From positions 1-64,000 of the forward strand of contig JAEMSV010000001.1 in assembly GCA_016462625.1 (NCBI GenBank): a DNA stretch of 64,000 nt. Direction: 5' to 3'. The notes below the pieces were generated by a model. It ran no database searches, was not told the origin of the DNA, and saw nothing but the letters and a program-made list of their open reading frames with translations. The stretch comes from Solirubrobacteraceae bacterium. Its GTDB lineage: Bacteria > Actinomycetota > Thermoleophilia > Solirubrobacterales > Solirubrobacteraceae. Positions 16,813 through 24,727 of this stretch are shown in pieces. The translations under genes were made by a program, and so were the position numbers. Position 1 is the stretch's first letter. Each line of letters opens with the position of its first letter.

Positions 16813-17244
16813 GTGTCCTCCCGCGTCCGGATGCTGGTGCTCGTCACCCTGCTCGCTCTCGGGATTCCGATGGCGTACGTCGTTGGGCAGGGTTCCGTGT
16901 CTGACGACCCTGCCGCGAACGGCCGCCTGGATCGGTTCACAGAGTCCAACCATGCGCGCATCGCGCAGCGCAACGATGCCGAGGCCAAGCGCGTGGCGCG
17001 GGAGCTCATCGCCGTCCTGGAACAGTGTCATGCGCAGTCGGGCGAGTACACCACGTGCGATCTCACGGCGACGGGCCTGCCGATCGGCGTGACGACCGGC
17101 TACGTCAGCGCATCCGCGCTGTCGGACGAGACGTACATCGTCAGCTCGTACTCCCGCACCGGATGCACGTTCGTCGAAGAGCGGACGCGGGACGGCGTCG
17201 TCCGGACCGCAAACGGCGAGCACTGCAGCAGCACTCGCTGGTAA
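16813..17244 (+). CDS. Small membrane-anchored protein of unknown function
   Basis: 143 residues from GTG 16813, or 137 from ATG 16831; the longer form supplies two arginines before the membrane helix (about 7-25, MLVLVTLLALGIPMAYVVG). The remainder is extracytoplasmic, with a charged helix (EAKRVARELIAVLEQC) and a strand-rich C-terminus with cysteines. The helix then YSRTGCTFVEERT strands resemble the soluble half of type IV pilin-like minor subunits, but there is no prepilin cleavage motif. Divergent from the HD gene. Function unknown. Confidence 0.65.
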   Translation: MSSRVRMLVLVTLLALGIPMAYVVGQGSVSDDPAANGRLDRFTESNHARIAQRNDAEAKRVARELIAVLEQCHAQSGEYTTCDLTATGLPIGVTTGYVSASALSDETYIVSSYSRTGCTFVEERTRDGVVRTANGEHCSSTRW

Positions 17245-17266
17245 GCGGCTCGATAGCCTCGCGGGC

Positions 17267-17956
17267 ATGGATCGCACCGTGCTCATCACCGGCGGCTCGG
17301 GCGGCCTTGGCGCGCCCGTCACCCGCGCCTTCCTCGACGCCGGCTGGCGCGTCGTCGTTCCGATCTACGACGAGGCCGAGCGCGCGCGGATCACGGAGCA
17401 TCCGTCGCTCGTGCTCGTCAAGGCGGACCTGTTCGACGAGGCCTCGGTCAAGGAGGTCGTCGACGCGGCCGCCGAGCCCAGCGCGCCGCTGCGCGCCGTC
17501 ATCAACCTCGTCGGGGGCTTCGCCCAGGGCGGCCGCGTGCACGAGACGCCGGTCGACGAGTTCGAGAAGCAGTTCCGGCTGAACCTCCGCCCGACCTACC
17601 TCGTCTGCGCCGCCGCGCTCCCGCACCTGGTCAACGCAGAGTCCGGCGCGATCGTCTGCGTCTCCACCCGCGCCGCGGTGCGGCCCTTCCCGGGCGCCGC
17701 CGGGTACATCTCGTCGAAGGCCGCGGTCCTCGCGTTCGTCGATGCGCTCGCGACCGAGTACCGCGACGACGACGTGCGGGTCAACGCGGTCCTCCCCTCC
17801 GTCATCGACACGCCCGCCAATCGCGCGGGTCAGCCCGACGCCGACCACGACAAGTGGGTCCGGCCCGCGCAGATCGCCGAGGTGCTGCTCTTCCTGTGCG
17901 GCGATGGGTCCGGCATCGTGAGCGGTGCCCACGTGCCGGTCTACGGCAAGGCGTAG
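17267..17956 (+). CDS. Short-chain dehydrogenase/reductase
   Basis: 229 residues, classical SDR. Nucleotide-binding TGGSGGLG (8-15), an NLVGGF stretch in place of the usual NNAG, and YISSK catalytic motif with the preceding serine in CVSTRAA. Ends with the usual SGAHVPVYG strand. Substrate unknown. Convergent with the EcsC-like gene, only 3 bases between stop codons. Confidence 0.88.
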   Translation: MDRTVLITGGSGGLGAPVTRAFLDAGWRVVVPIYDEAERARITEHPSLVLVKADLFDEASVKEVVDAAAEPSAPLRAVINLVGGFAQGGRVHETPVDEFEKQFRLNLRPTYLVCAAALPHLVNAESGAIVCVSTRAAVRPFPGAAGYISSKAAVLAFVDALATEYRDDDVRVNAVLPSVIDTPANRAGQPDADHDKWVRPAQIAEVLLFLCGDGSGIVSGAHVPVYGKA

Positions 17957-17959
17957 CCG

Positions 17960-18625
17960 CTACCGGCGCAGCAGGCGCTTCTTCTTCGCCGGCTCGCCGC
18001 CGTAGAAGCGGATCGCCTTGTCGGCGAGCCGGCGGGTGTCGAGCTCGTTCGCGGTCGCGTTGAAGAGGATCGCGAAGCCGGGGATCATCCGGCCCGCCGC
18101 GCGCTTGGCGCCGCGCTTGCCGACGTAGGTCATCAGCTTCACCGCGAGCGCCTCGTCGCGCTGGATGTTGCTGTTGAACTTGCGGTCGACGTAGTGCAGC
18201 GCCATGTGCTCCATCTCGCCGTCGAGGGCCTTGCGGGCCGTGATCGGGTCCTCGTAGACGTCGTGGAGCACGAGCATCTCGGCGGGGCGCATCGGGTCGT
18301 ACGGGTCGTAGCCGTAGGCCGCCGCGACGTAGAAGCACAGGCGCGACTGGATCCACGCCAGGCCGACCAGGTCAGGGATCATCGTGATGATCCCGCCGAC
18401 GCCCGTCACCGCGCCCTCGAAGCGCGCGAGGGTCGCGTGCTTGGCCTTTGCGGCGGACGCGAACGACGCGTCGTCGTGCGAATAGCGCGACCGTTGCTTG
18501 GCGATCCACTTGTCCGCCTGGGGCGCATGCAGGTGCGCCGATGCGAGCGCAATGATCTCCGGAGCGCGTGTTGGATCCTCGCGGAGGCGACTCAGGAGAT
18601 CGTCGGGAATGGGGAGGCCACGCAC
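17960..18625 (-). CDS. EcsC-family protein
   Basis: 221 residues from GTG 18625 (TTG 18649 is an alternative). The central GVGGIITMIPDLVGLAWIQSRLCFYVAAAYGYDP matches the EcsC family, named from a Bacillus ABC-transporter operon and of unknown biochemical function. The family has hydrophobic, membrane-associating helices, and a basic C-terminus (KKKRLLRR) fits peripheral membrane binding. There is no ABC transporter nearby. Divergent from the alpha/beta hydrolase. Confidence 0.75.
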   Translation of the reverse strand: MRGLPIPDDLLSRLREDPTRAPEIIALASAHLHAPQADKWIAKQRSRYSHDDASFASAAKAKHATLARFEGAVTGVGGIITMIPDLVGLAWIQSRLCFYVAAAYGYDPYDPMRPAEMLVLHDVYEDPITARKALDGEMEHMALHYVDRKFNSNIQRDEALAVKLMTYVGKRGAKRAAGRMIPGFAILFNATANELDTRRLADKAIRFYGGEPAKKKRLLRR

Positions 18626-18658
18626 AGAACGGATGATGACCGACCTCAACTTCGTGGC

Positions 18659-18671
18659 AATCGTTGCGATT
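18659..18671. promoter_or_regulatory. Inverted repeat AATCG-TTG-CGATT
   Basis: Perfect 5-3-5 inverted repeat between the divergent EcsC-like and alpha/beta-hydrolase genes, 18 bases upstream of the hydrolase ATG. Possible operator; no further copy was noticed. Confidence 0.3.
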
Positions 18672-18688
18672 ATTCTGGGGTGACCGCC

Positions 18689-19546
18689 ATGCAGCAGCCG
18701 ATGATCGAATATCCCGAGGAGATCGCAGGACACCTCACCCGTGTCCTGGAGATCGAGGGCGACGGCCCGCCGGTCCTCCTCCTGCACGGATTCGGCGACT
18801 CCGCCGACTCGTGGCGCATGGTCCTCGACCGCATGAGCCGGGCCGGCCGCCGCGCGATGGCCATTGATCTGCCCGGATTCGGGGCGTGCGCGTCGATCGA
18901 TCCCGAGCGCGAGGTCCTGCCACAGCTCGACGAGATGGTCGCCGAGGCGGTCATCCGCCTGGCGGAGGAGACGGGCCAGCACGTCGTCGTGGCCGGGAAC
19001 TCCCTTGGCGGCTGTGCGTCGCTGCGCGCCGCGCAGAACCCGGAGCTGCCCGTCGCGTCGATCGCACCGATCGCGCCGGCCGGCTTCGACCATCCCGTCT
19101 GGTTCTCGGTCATCGAGCGCGACCCGATCCTGCGCACCATCCTCGCGAGCCCGCTTCCGATCCCGACGGCGGTCATGCGCGCGTCGATCGGCCGCGTCTA
19201 CCGGACGCTGGCGTTCTCGGACACGTCGGGCGTTCCGCCGCAGGTCATGTCGACGTTCGCCTCGCACATGATGGATCGCTCGGACCTCTCGCGGATCATG
19301 CGCATCGGCAAGCGCCTGCTCCCCGAGCTGCGCGACCCGTTCGAACTCGATCGCATCGACGTGCCGGTCCTCCTCATCTGGGGCAACCGCGACCGCATGG
19401 TCACCCACCGCGGGTCGCGCCACATCCTGGCGGCGCTCCCTGAAGCGCGCTACGAGATGATCAGCGGCTGTGGCCACTGCCCGCAGCTCGAGGCGCCGGA
19501 CCGCGTCGTCGACGCGTTGCTCGAGTTCGCGCCCGTTCCGGCGTGA
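18689..19546 (+). CDS. Alpha/beta-fold hydrolase
   Basis: 285 residues. HGFG oxyanion loop (33-36), nucleophile S105 in GNSLGG, acid in LLIWGNRDRMV and histidine in GCGHCPQLEAPD give a complete catalytic triad. Resembles meta-cleavage-product hydrolases, epoxide hydrolases and haloperoxidase-like esterases; specificity cannot be assigned. ATG 18689 follows TGGGGTG. It precedes the PhaC-like gene by 51 bases on the same strand, so the two may be cotranscribed. Confidence 0.88.
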   Translation: MQQPMIEYPEEIAGHLTRVLEIEGDGPPVLLLHGFGDSADSWRMVLDRMSRAGRRAMAIDLPGFGACASIDPEREVLPQLDEMVAEAVIRLAEETGQHVVVAGNSLGGCASLRAAQNPELPVASIAPIAPAGFDHPVWFSVIERDPILRTILASPLPIPTAVMRASIGRVYRTLAFSDTSGVPPQVMSTFASHMMDRSDLSRIMRIGKRLLPELRDPFELDRIDVPVLLIWGNRDRMVTHRGSRHILAALPEARYEMISGCGHCPQLEAPDRVVDALLEFAPVPA

Positions 19547-19597
19547 CCTGACTCACGTCCGGGTAAAGGACGACCGACTACCTTCCTGGCCGTAGGA

Positions 19598-20695
19598 ATG
19601 TTCAACCCGTTCTCTCCGCACCAGCTCGGCGACGCAGCCGCGAACGTGTACGACTCGGTGCTCGGCGACGGCCTGGCCGATCTGCGCCCGACTCCGCGGC
19701 AGATCATCGCCGAGGCCCCGCAGCGCACGGTCTACCGCTACCTGCGCAGCGACGAGCGCCCGGCGTCCGAGCTGCCGACGCTCCTCGTCCCGCCGCTGGC
19801 GGCTCCCGCCGAATGCTTCGACCTGCGCCGCGGCTGCTCCCTCGCCGCGCACCTGCTCGCCGAGGGCCACGCGACGTACCTCGTCGAGTACGGCAGCATC
19901 CACTTCCGCGACCGTGAGCTCGGCCTCGAGCACTGGATCGAGGACGTGCTGCCCGTCGCGATCGAGAACGTCGCCGACGACACCGGCCAGCCCGTGCAGC
20001 TGGTCGGCTGGTGCCTCGGCGGGATCATGTCGTTGCTCGCCGTCGCCGCTCGGCCCGACCTGCCGGTGCGCTCGGTCTCGCTGGTGGGGTCGCCGTTCGA
20101 CTTCCGCCGGCTGAGCATCGCGCGGCCGTTCCTGCCGCTCGCGCAGCTCGGTGACGGCGCGATCGGGACCGCGCTCTACACCATGCTCGGCGGGGCGCCC
20201 GCGCCGCTGGTCAAGCGCGCGTTCCAGCTCACGTCGTTCGACAAGTACCTGACGAAGCCCGCCGCGATCCTCGCGAACCTCAACGATCGCGAGACGCTTG
20301 CGCAGATGGGCGCGGTCGATCACTTCATGGGGAACATGCTCGGCTACCCGGGCCGCTCGATGGCGCAGCTCTACCACCAGTTCTTCCGCAACAACGACCT
20401 CGCCGACGGCCACATCGCGATCGGCGACCACGAGATCGAGCTAGAGAACGTCACGCAGCCGGTGCTGGCCGTCGCCGGCGCGGGCGACGTCCTCGCGCCG
20501 CCGCCCGCGGTCTACGCCGTCGGCGATCTGCTGACGGGAGCGCAGGAGGTGCGCCTGCGCACCGCGCCCGGCGGGCACCTCGGCGTGCTGGCCGGCCGCA
20601 GCGCCGTCGGCACCACGTGGGAGGAGCTCGACCGGTTCCTGCGCGACCACGGCGAGGCTGAGCGCGGGGCCGGGGCGCTGCCCGAAGCGGCCTGA
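19598..20695 (+). CDS. PhaC-like alpha/beta hydrolase with cysteine nucleophile
   Basis: 365 residues. Lipase-like box GWCLGG with C139 in place of serine, the mark of polyhydroxyalkanoate synthases; AGAGDVLAP supplies the acid and PGGHLGVLAG the histidine. The length matches class III/IV PhaC (about 360) rather than class I (about 590). No PhaE, PhaR, phasin or PhaAB genes are near, so PHA synthesis is uncertain. It could be a PhaC-related acyltransferase. Alternatives are close to nil for the fold itself. Confidence 0.83.
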   Translation: MFNPFSPHQLGDAAANVYDSVLGDGLADLRPTPRQIIAEAPQRTVYRYLRSDERPASELPTLLVPPLAAPAECFDLRRGCSLAAHLLAEGHATYLVEYGSIHFRDRELGLEHWIEDVLPVAIENVADDTGQPVQLVGWCLGGIMSLLAVAARPDLPVRSVSLVGSPFDFRRLSIARPFLPLAQLGDGAIGTALYTMLGGAPAPLVKRAFQLTSFDKYLTKPAAILANLNDRETLAQMGAVDHFMGNMLGYPGRSMAQLYHQFFRNNDLADGHIAIGDHEIELENVTQPVLAVAGAGDVLAPPPAVYAVGDLLTGAQEVRLRTAPGGHLGVLAGRSAVGTTWEELDRFLRDHGEAERGAGALPEAA

Positions 20696-20749
20696 GCGCT
20701 GCACGCGCCGTTGCAGCGTGCAGGAGGTTCGCGGCTACCCTCGAAGGTC

Positions 20750-21778
20750 GTGCGCCGCGCTGTTCTGACGCTCTCTCTCGCTCTGCTCGCGCTGGCTCCC
20801 GCCGGTGCGTCCGCGCAGGCACCGAAGCCTGAGGAGCGCATCGCGGCGGGCGTGCACGCCGGCGGGATCGACGTCGGCGGCAAGACGGTCGAGGAGGCCA
20901 CCAAGACGCTGAGCGACGCGCTCGGTGTGCGCCTCACGCGCGACCTCGTCGTCAAGGCGGGCAATGGGACGTTCCGCCTGACGGCGGCCGAGGGCCAGGT
21001 CGTCTTCGACGCCGAGCGCACCGCCAAGCGCGCGCTGTACGAGGGCCGCAAGCGTCCGGACAAGCCGGTGACCCCGGACTCCGGTGGCGCGACCGCAGGG
21101 GTCGACGTGGGCCTGGCGATCTCCCATTCGAAGAGCGCCGTCGCGGCGTTTGCCGCTGCGGTGCAGGCGAAGAGCGCGCGTGGCGCGCGCAACGCGACGC
21201 TGAAGATCACCGTTCGCAAGATGGTGGTGCACCGCGCGAAGGTCGGCGCGAGCATCGACCCCGCGACGCTGGCGACCGCGATCGACGCGGCGCTGGATGA
21301 CCCCAACGCCTCGCGGCGGCTGCGCGCGAAGTACAACCGCGTGCGCCCGGCGATCAACGCGAACGACCTGAAGAAGAAGTACGGCACCGTCCTGACCGCG
21401 GACCGCACGACGTTCAAGCTGCGCCTGTTCAAGGGCCTGAAGCTGCGCAAGACCTACGGGATCGCGGTCGGCCAGGCGGGCCACGGCACGCCGGCCGGGC
21501 AGTTCACGATCACCAACAAGCAGGTCGACCCGGCGTGGCACGTTCCGATGAGCGACTGGGCCGGCGCGCTGGCCGGCACGGTGGTCCCGGGCGGCGCGCC
21601 GAACAACCCGCTGAAGGCGCGGTGGCTCGGCATCACCGACGGCGTGGGCATCCACGGCACGGGCGAGCCCTGGTCGATCGGCAGCGCAGCGTCACACGGT
21701 TGCCTGCGCATGAAGGTCCCCGACGTCATCGATCTGTACCCACGGGTTCCCGTGGGCACGACGATCCTCATCAAGTAG
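20750..21778 (+). CDS. L,D-transpeptidase (YkuD) with peptidoglycan-binding-like N-domain
   Basis: 342 residues, GTG start at 20750. Signal peptide about 1-23, then an alpha/beta region with VDVGGKTVEEATKTLSDAL, as in PG_binding_4 domains. The C-terminal YkuD catalytic domain has GIHGTGEPWSIGSAASHGCLRM with catalytic C318 and the paired histidines. Such enzymes make 3-3 peptidoglycan cross-links or attach proteins to the wall outside the membrane. Its stop lies 3 bases before the 42-bp palindrome that probably terminates transcription. Confidence 0.92.
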   Translation: MRRAVLTLSLALLALAPAGASAQAPKPEERIAAGVHAGGIDVGGKTVEEATKTLSDALGVRLTRDLVVKAGNGTFRLTAAEGQVVFDAERTAKRALYEGRKRPDKPVTPDSGGATAGVDVGLAISHSKSAVAAFAAAVQAKSARGARNATLKITVRKMVVHRAKVGASIDPATLATAIDAALDDPNASRRLRAKYNRVRPAINANDLKKKYGTVLTADRTTFKLRLFKGLKLRKTYGIAVGQAGHGTPAGQFTITNKQVDPAWHVPMSDWAGALAGTVVPGGAPNNPLKARWLGITDGVGIHGTGEPWSIGSAASHGCLRMKVPDVIDLYPRVPVGTTILIK

Positions 21779-21781
21779 TTG

Positions 21782-21823
21782 AACGTCAGATCGGTCCCCC
21801 TATAGGGGCGCCGATGTGACGTT
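21782..21823. repeat. 42-bp near-palindrome, copy 1
   Basis: Arms read AACGTCAGATCGG and CCGATGTGACGTT around a CCCCTATAGGGG core; only three base pairs of the 21 mismatch. It starts 3 bases after the L,D-transpeptidase stop and encodes the last residues (NVTSAPL) and the TAG stop of the gene on the other strand. The RNA would fold into a strong hairpin in both directions, so it may be a bidirectional terminator. Identical but for one base to the copy at 22713-22754, 931 bases away in the same orientation. Confidence 0.9.
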
Positions 21824-22675
21824 GAATGGTGGGCGGAGCGCGAGGAGGCGCTCGGGGCGGTGGTAGACGTCGTCGGTCGGCAGGCGCTTGACCGTCCAGC
21901 CCGCGCGCTCCCACACCGCCTGCTTGCGGGCGTCGTCGAGTGGGTGATGCCATTGTCCGCCGTCGAGCTCGATGATCCAGCGTGCGGCCGGCCATGCGTA
22001 GTCGGCCTCCTCGCCTTCCCACTTGCGATTGACGAGGGGGATGGGGACGCCGGCGCCGTCGAGGATCGCGAGGCCCAAGGCTTCCGCGTCGCTCCTCGTC
22101 CGGCCGATGGGGAGGTGGGCGTAGTCGCGCGTATAGGCGCGGAGGCGCACGATTCCCGGGCGGCGTGCGTGGACCGCGACGCCGACGTGGAGGTCCCGGC
22201 CGGTCAGGGCGTGCACGCGGAGCGCGTTTCGCACGAGGCGTCGGGCGTTGCGGTCGCTGCGATCCGGGACGAGGTCGAGCACTGTCCGCGCCGGGCTCAG
22301 ACACGGGAGGCCGTCAAAGGTCGCGAGCGATGCGGGCGGCAGGAACGACGAGCGGTAGACGGTGAGACCGGGCAGGTGGATGGGGCCGCCGTTGCCATGG
22401 CGGGTGACGGTCTCAACGTCCGACCGCCAGTCGTCGAACTCGGCAAGGCGCGAGAGGCTCGTGTGGCTGAGTCGGGTTCCGGGTTCGGTCAGGACGGCGG
22501 CCCACGCCCGCTGCATCGCGGTCAGCGGTGCGTCGCCGGTGACGTAGACGCCGTGATGGACCTCTCGGAGCCCACGGGTCGCGTGGGTCGCCCGCTTGCG
22601 GCTCCAGCCCGCACGCCGCAGCTGCCAGATCGAGAAGGTTCCGTGCTGTCGTGTGCGAAGCGCATCGAAGTCCAT
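21800..22675 (-). CDS. AbiEi-like wHTH / DUF559 PD-(D/E)XK nuclease-like protein
   Basis: 291 residues from ATG 22675 (good GAGAGG upstream; a TTG at 22714 would lie in the repeat). N-terminal winged-helix of the AbiEi type: GTFSIWQLRRAG then GLREVHHGVYVTGD, then LSHTSLSRL. The C-terminal segment EADYAWPAARWIIELDGGQWHH matches DUF559/Vsr-like PD-(D/E)XK endonuclease folds. AbiEi is the antitoxin half of type IV abortive-infection systems; no AbiEii toxin is adjacent. Genes of this architecture occur in many copies in actinobacteria with no proven role. This one is exactly bracketed by the two 42-bp palindromes and its stop codon lies in one of them. Confidence 0.85.
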   Translation of the reverse strand: MDFDALRTRQHGTFSIWQLRRAGWSRKRATHATRGLREVHHGVYVTGDAPLTAMQRAWAAVLTEPGTRLSHTSLSRLAEFDDWRSDVETVTRHGNGGPIHLPGLTVYRSSFLPPASLATFDGLPCLSPARTVLDLVPDRSDRNARRLVRNALRVHALTGRDLHVGVAVHARRPGIVRLRAYTRDYAHLPIGRTRSDAEALGLAILDGAGVPIPLVNRKWEGEEADYAWPAARWIIELDGGQWHHPLDDARKQAVWERAGWTVKRLPTDDVYHRPERLLALRPPFNVTSAPL

Positions 22676-22712
22676 GCCCTCTCTAGGGCACGAGCCCACG
22701 AGATTCGCCCCC

Positions 22713-22754
22713 AACGTCCGATCGGTCCCCCTATAGGGGCGCCGATGTGACGTT
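22713..22754. repeat. 42-bp near-palindrome, copy 2
   Basis: Same sequence as 21782-21823 except C for A at the seventh base. It lies 20 bases past the stop of the NHL-repeat gene (minus strand) and 37 bases upstream of the DUF559 gene start, so it can serve as terminator of the former and leader of the latter. Confidence 0.9.
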
Positions 22755-22774
22755 CGGCGCGGTGGGGGTGGGGG

Positions 22775-24448
22775 CTAGCGGGTGCGCTTCTTCGCGCGGA
22801 TCACCACGCGCTGGCCCGCCGTCACGCTCACACGCTTGCCGCGCACGCGGTCGAAGACCGACACGACGCCGCTGAACACGCGGACCGAGGTCGCCTTGCA
22901 GGTGTCCGTGGTCTGCCACTCGGTGCCGCGGACGGTCGCCGATCCGTACTTGCCGTCGGTGCGGAACCGCCCGTTGCCGCGGGCGACGACGCGACGCTCG
23001 CGCCGACCCTTGCGCTTGCTCTGCGCGGTCTTGGCGAAGGCGTGCCGGCCGGCGATCGCCGAGCGGGCCGTCGGGCAGCCGGTCAGCGGGGCGACGAGCT
23101 TCACCTTGGTGATCGGGTTGCGGCCGGCGTCCTGATCGATCGTCACGCGGCCCTGGGTCAAGGTCGTGGTCCGGACCTCGCCGGCCTGCGCGACGCTGAC
23201 GGCGATGCCGCCGGCCTCGGTGTCGAACACCGAGCCGTCGGCCACGAGGTCGGGCTCGCGGAGGACGACAGCGGTCGTGGTGTTCGCCGGCCGCACGCGG
23301 GCGGTGCCGGTCGTGGGGGCCAGCGCGAGCGAGCGGTCCGTGACCGGGTTGGGGATCTGCCCGGTGTCCGTCGCGCCGCGCACGCGGCTGTTCGCGGTGT
23401 CCGCGACGAGGATCCCGCCGGAGGACGTGCGCACGACGTCGCTGGGACTGCTGAGCCGCGCCGCCGACGCCGGGCCTCCGTCACCCGAGAGGCCCGGCGC
23501 CGAACCGACGATGGTGAAGATGGTGCCGAGCGGCGTGATGCGGCGGACGCGGTCGTTGCCGGCGTCGGCGATCAGCAGTGCGCCGTTGGTCAGCGGCGTC
23601 ACGCCAGAGGGGGCGTTGAGCTGCGCGGCGGTCGCCGGGCCGCCGTCGCCGCCGCTGCCGGCCGCGCCACCGCCCGCGATCGTGGTGATCGTCCCGTCGG
23701 GGGCGACCCTGCGGATGCGGTTGTTGCCGGTGTCGGCGATGACGACCGACCCATCGCTCAGCGGGGCGACATCGCGCGGGGCCGAGAGCTGGGCGCCGGT
23801 GGCCGCGCCGCCGTCGCCGGACGCGCCCGGCGCGCCGGTGCCGGCGAACGTCGTGATGACGCCGTTCGCGATCCGGCGAATGCGGTTGTTCCCGGTGTCG
23901 GCGACCAGCAGGGAGCCGTCGAGCAGCTGCGCGACGTCACGCGGGGAGGTGAGCCGTGCGCTCGTCGCGGCGCCGCCGTCTCCGCCCATGCCGGCGGTCG
24001 TGCCGGCGATGGTCCGGATGACCCCGTCGGGCGTGACCCGGCGGATGCGGTGGTTGCCGGTGTCGGCGATGACGTAGGAGCCATCGGCCAGCGGGGTGAC
24101 GCCCTGGGGCAGGTTGAGCTTCGCGCTCGTCGCCTGCCCACCGTCGCCGCTGAGGCCGGACTCGGGCGTGCCGTCGCCCGCGACGCGCACGATGAGCGCG
24201 CCGTCGGGGGTCACGCGGCGGATGCGGTGGTTCGTCGTGTCGGCGATCAGGATGCCGCCGCCGATCGCCGGCGGAGCGATGTCGGCGTCGCGCGGGGTGT
24301 CGAGCAGCGCGACCCCGGGAGGCCCGCCGTCGCCCGCGGATCCCTGCGTGCTGCCCGCGATGTTGAACATCGTCCCGTCGGCGGCGTGGGCCGCCGGGGC
24401 CGCCAGGACGGCGGCGAGTGCGGCGAGGGTGAGGGGCGTCCAGCGCAT
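22775..24448 (-). CDS. Secreted NHL-repeat beta-propeller with FecR-like C-terminus
   Basis: 557 residues. Signal peptide 1-24 (ending AAHAADG). Five or six NHL-type blades follow at about 55-residue spacing, each with an ADTxNHRIRRVTPDG or ADTGNNRIRRI core and a following AGDGTxxxxGDGG loop. After residue about 370 the protein changes to a basic beta-rich part: FRTDGKYGSATVRGTEWQ then VSVFDRVRGKRVSVTAGQRVVI. This is the pattern of FecR-type domains found in many secreted proteins of this lineage. Likely extracellular binding or scaffold protein. Transcription probably ends at palindrome copy 2. Confidence 0.85.
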   Translation of the reverse strand: MRWTPLTLAALAAVLAAPAAHAADGTMFNIAGSTQGSAGDGGPPGVALLDTPRDADIAPPAIGGGILIADTTNHRIRRVTPDGALIVRVAGDGTPESGLSGDGGQATSAKLNLPQGVTPLADGSYVIADTGNHRIRRVTPDGVIRTIAGTTAGMGGDGGAATSARLTSPRDVAQLLDGSLLVADTGNNRIRRIANGVITTFAGTGAPGASGDGGAATGAQLSAPRDVAPLSDGSVVIADTGNNRIRRVAPDGTITTIAGGGAAGSGGDGGPATAAQLNAPSGVTPLTNGALLIADAGNDRVRRITPLGTIFTIVGSAPGLSGDGGPASAARLSSPSDVVRTSSGGILVADTANSRVRGATDTGQIPNPVTDRSLALAPTTGTARVRPANTTTAVVLREPDLVADGSVFDTEAGGIAVSVAQAGEVRTTTLTQGRVTIDQDAGRNPITKVKLVAPLTGCPTARSAIAGRHAFAKTAQSKRKGRRERRVVARGNGRFRTDGKYGSATVRGTEWQTTDTCKATSVRVFSGVVSVFDRVRGKRVSVTAGQRVVIRAKKRTR

Positions 24449-24493
24449 GACGTACTCAGAACCGTAGACCCGTGCGGGCGCCCGGAGTATCGG

Positions 24494-24727
24494 GTGCGCG
24501 ACACTTCTCCCGTGCAAGACGTGGCGATCACAGGCGACACCATCCGGCTCGGGCAGCTGCTGAAGCTCTCCGGCATCGTCGGCTCGGGCGGCGAGGCGCG
24601 CATGGTGCTCGACGCCGGCGGCGTGCTCGTCAACGGCGAGCCCGAGGAGCGGCGCGGCCGCCAGCTCGGCGACGGGGACGTCGTCGAGGCCGAGGGCGAG
24701 ACCGTCCGCGTCGTCGCGTCTGGCTAG
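24494..24727 (+). CDS. S4-domain RNA-binding protein (YbcJ/YaaA-like)
   Basis: 77 residues from GTG 24494, preceded by GGAG; a GTG at 24512 gives 71 residues. IRLGQLLKLSGIVGSGGEARMVLDAGGVLVNGEPEERRGRQL is a stand-alone S4 RNA-binding domain. Relatives bind structured RNA, possibly rRNA, but their role is undefined. Convergent with the ABC1-like gene, with a 4-base stop-codon overlap. Confidence 0.85.
   Translation: MRDTSPVQDVAITGDTIRLGQLLKLSGIVGSGGEARMVLDAGGVLVNGEPEERRGRQLGDGDVVEAEGETVRVVASG

Noticed and set aside
21782..22754. Repeats as insertion-sequence terminal inverted repeats
   Set aside because: The two copies are in direct orientation and each is self-complementary, and the enclosed protein has no transposase motif.
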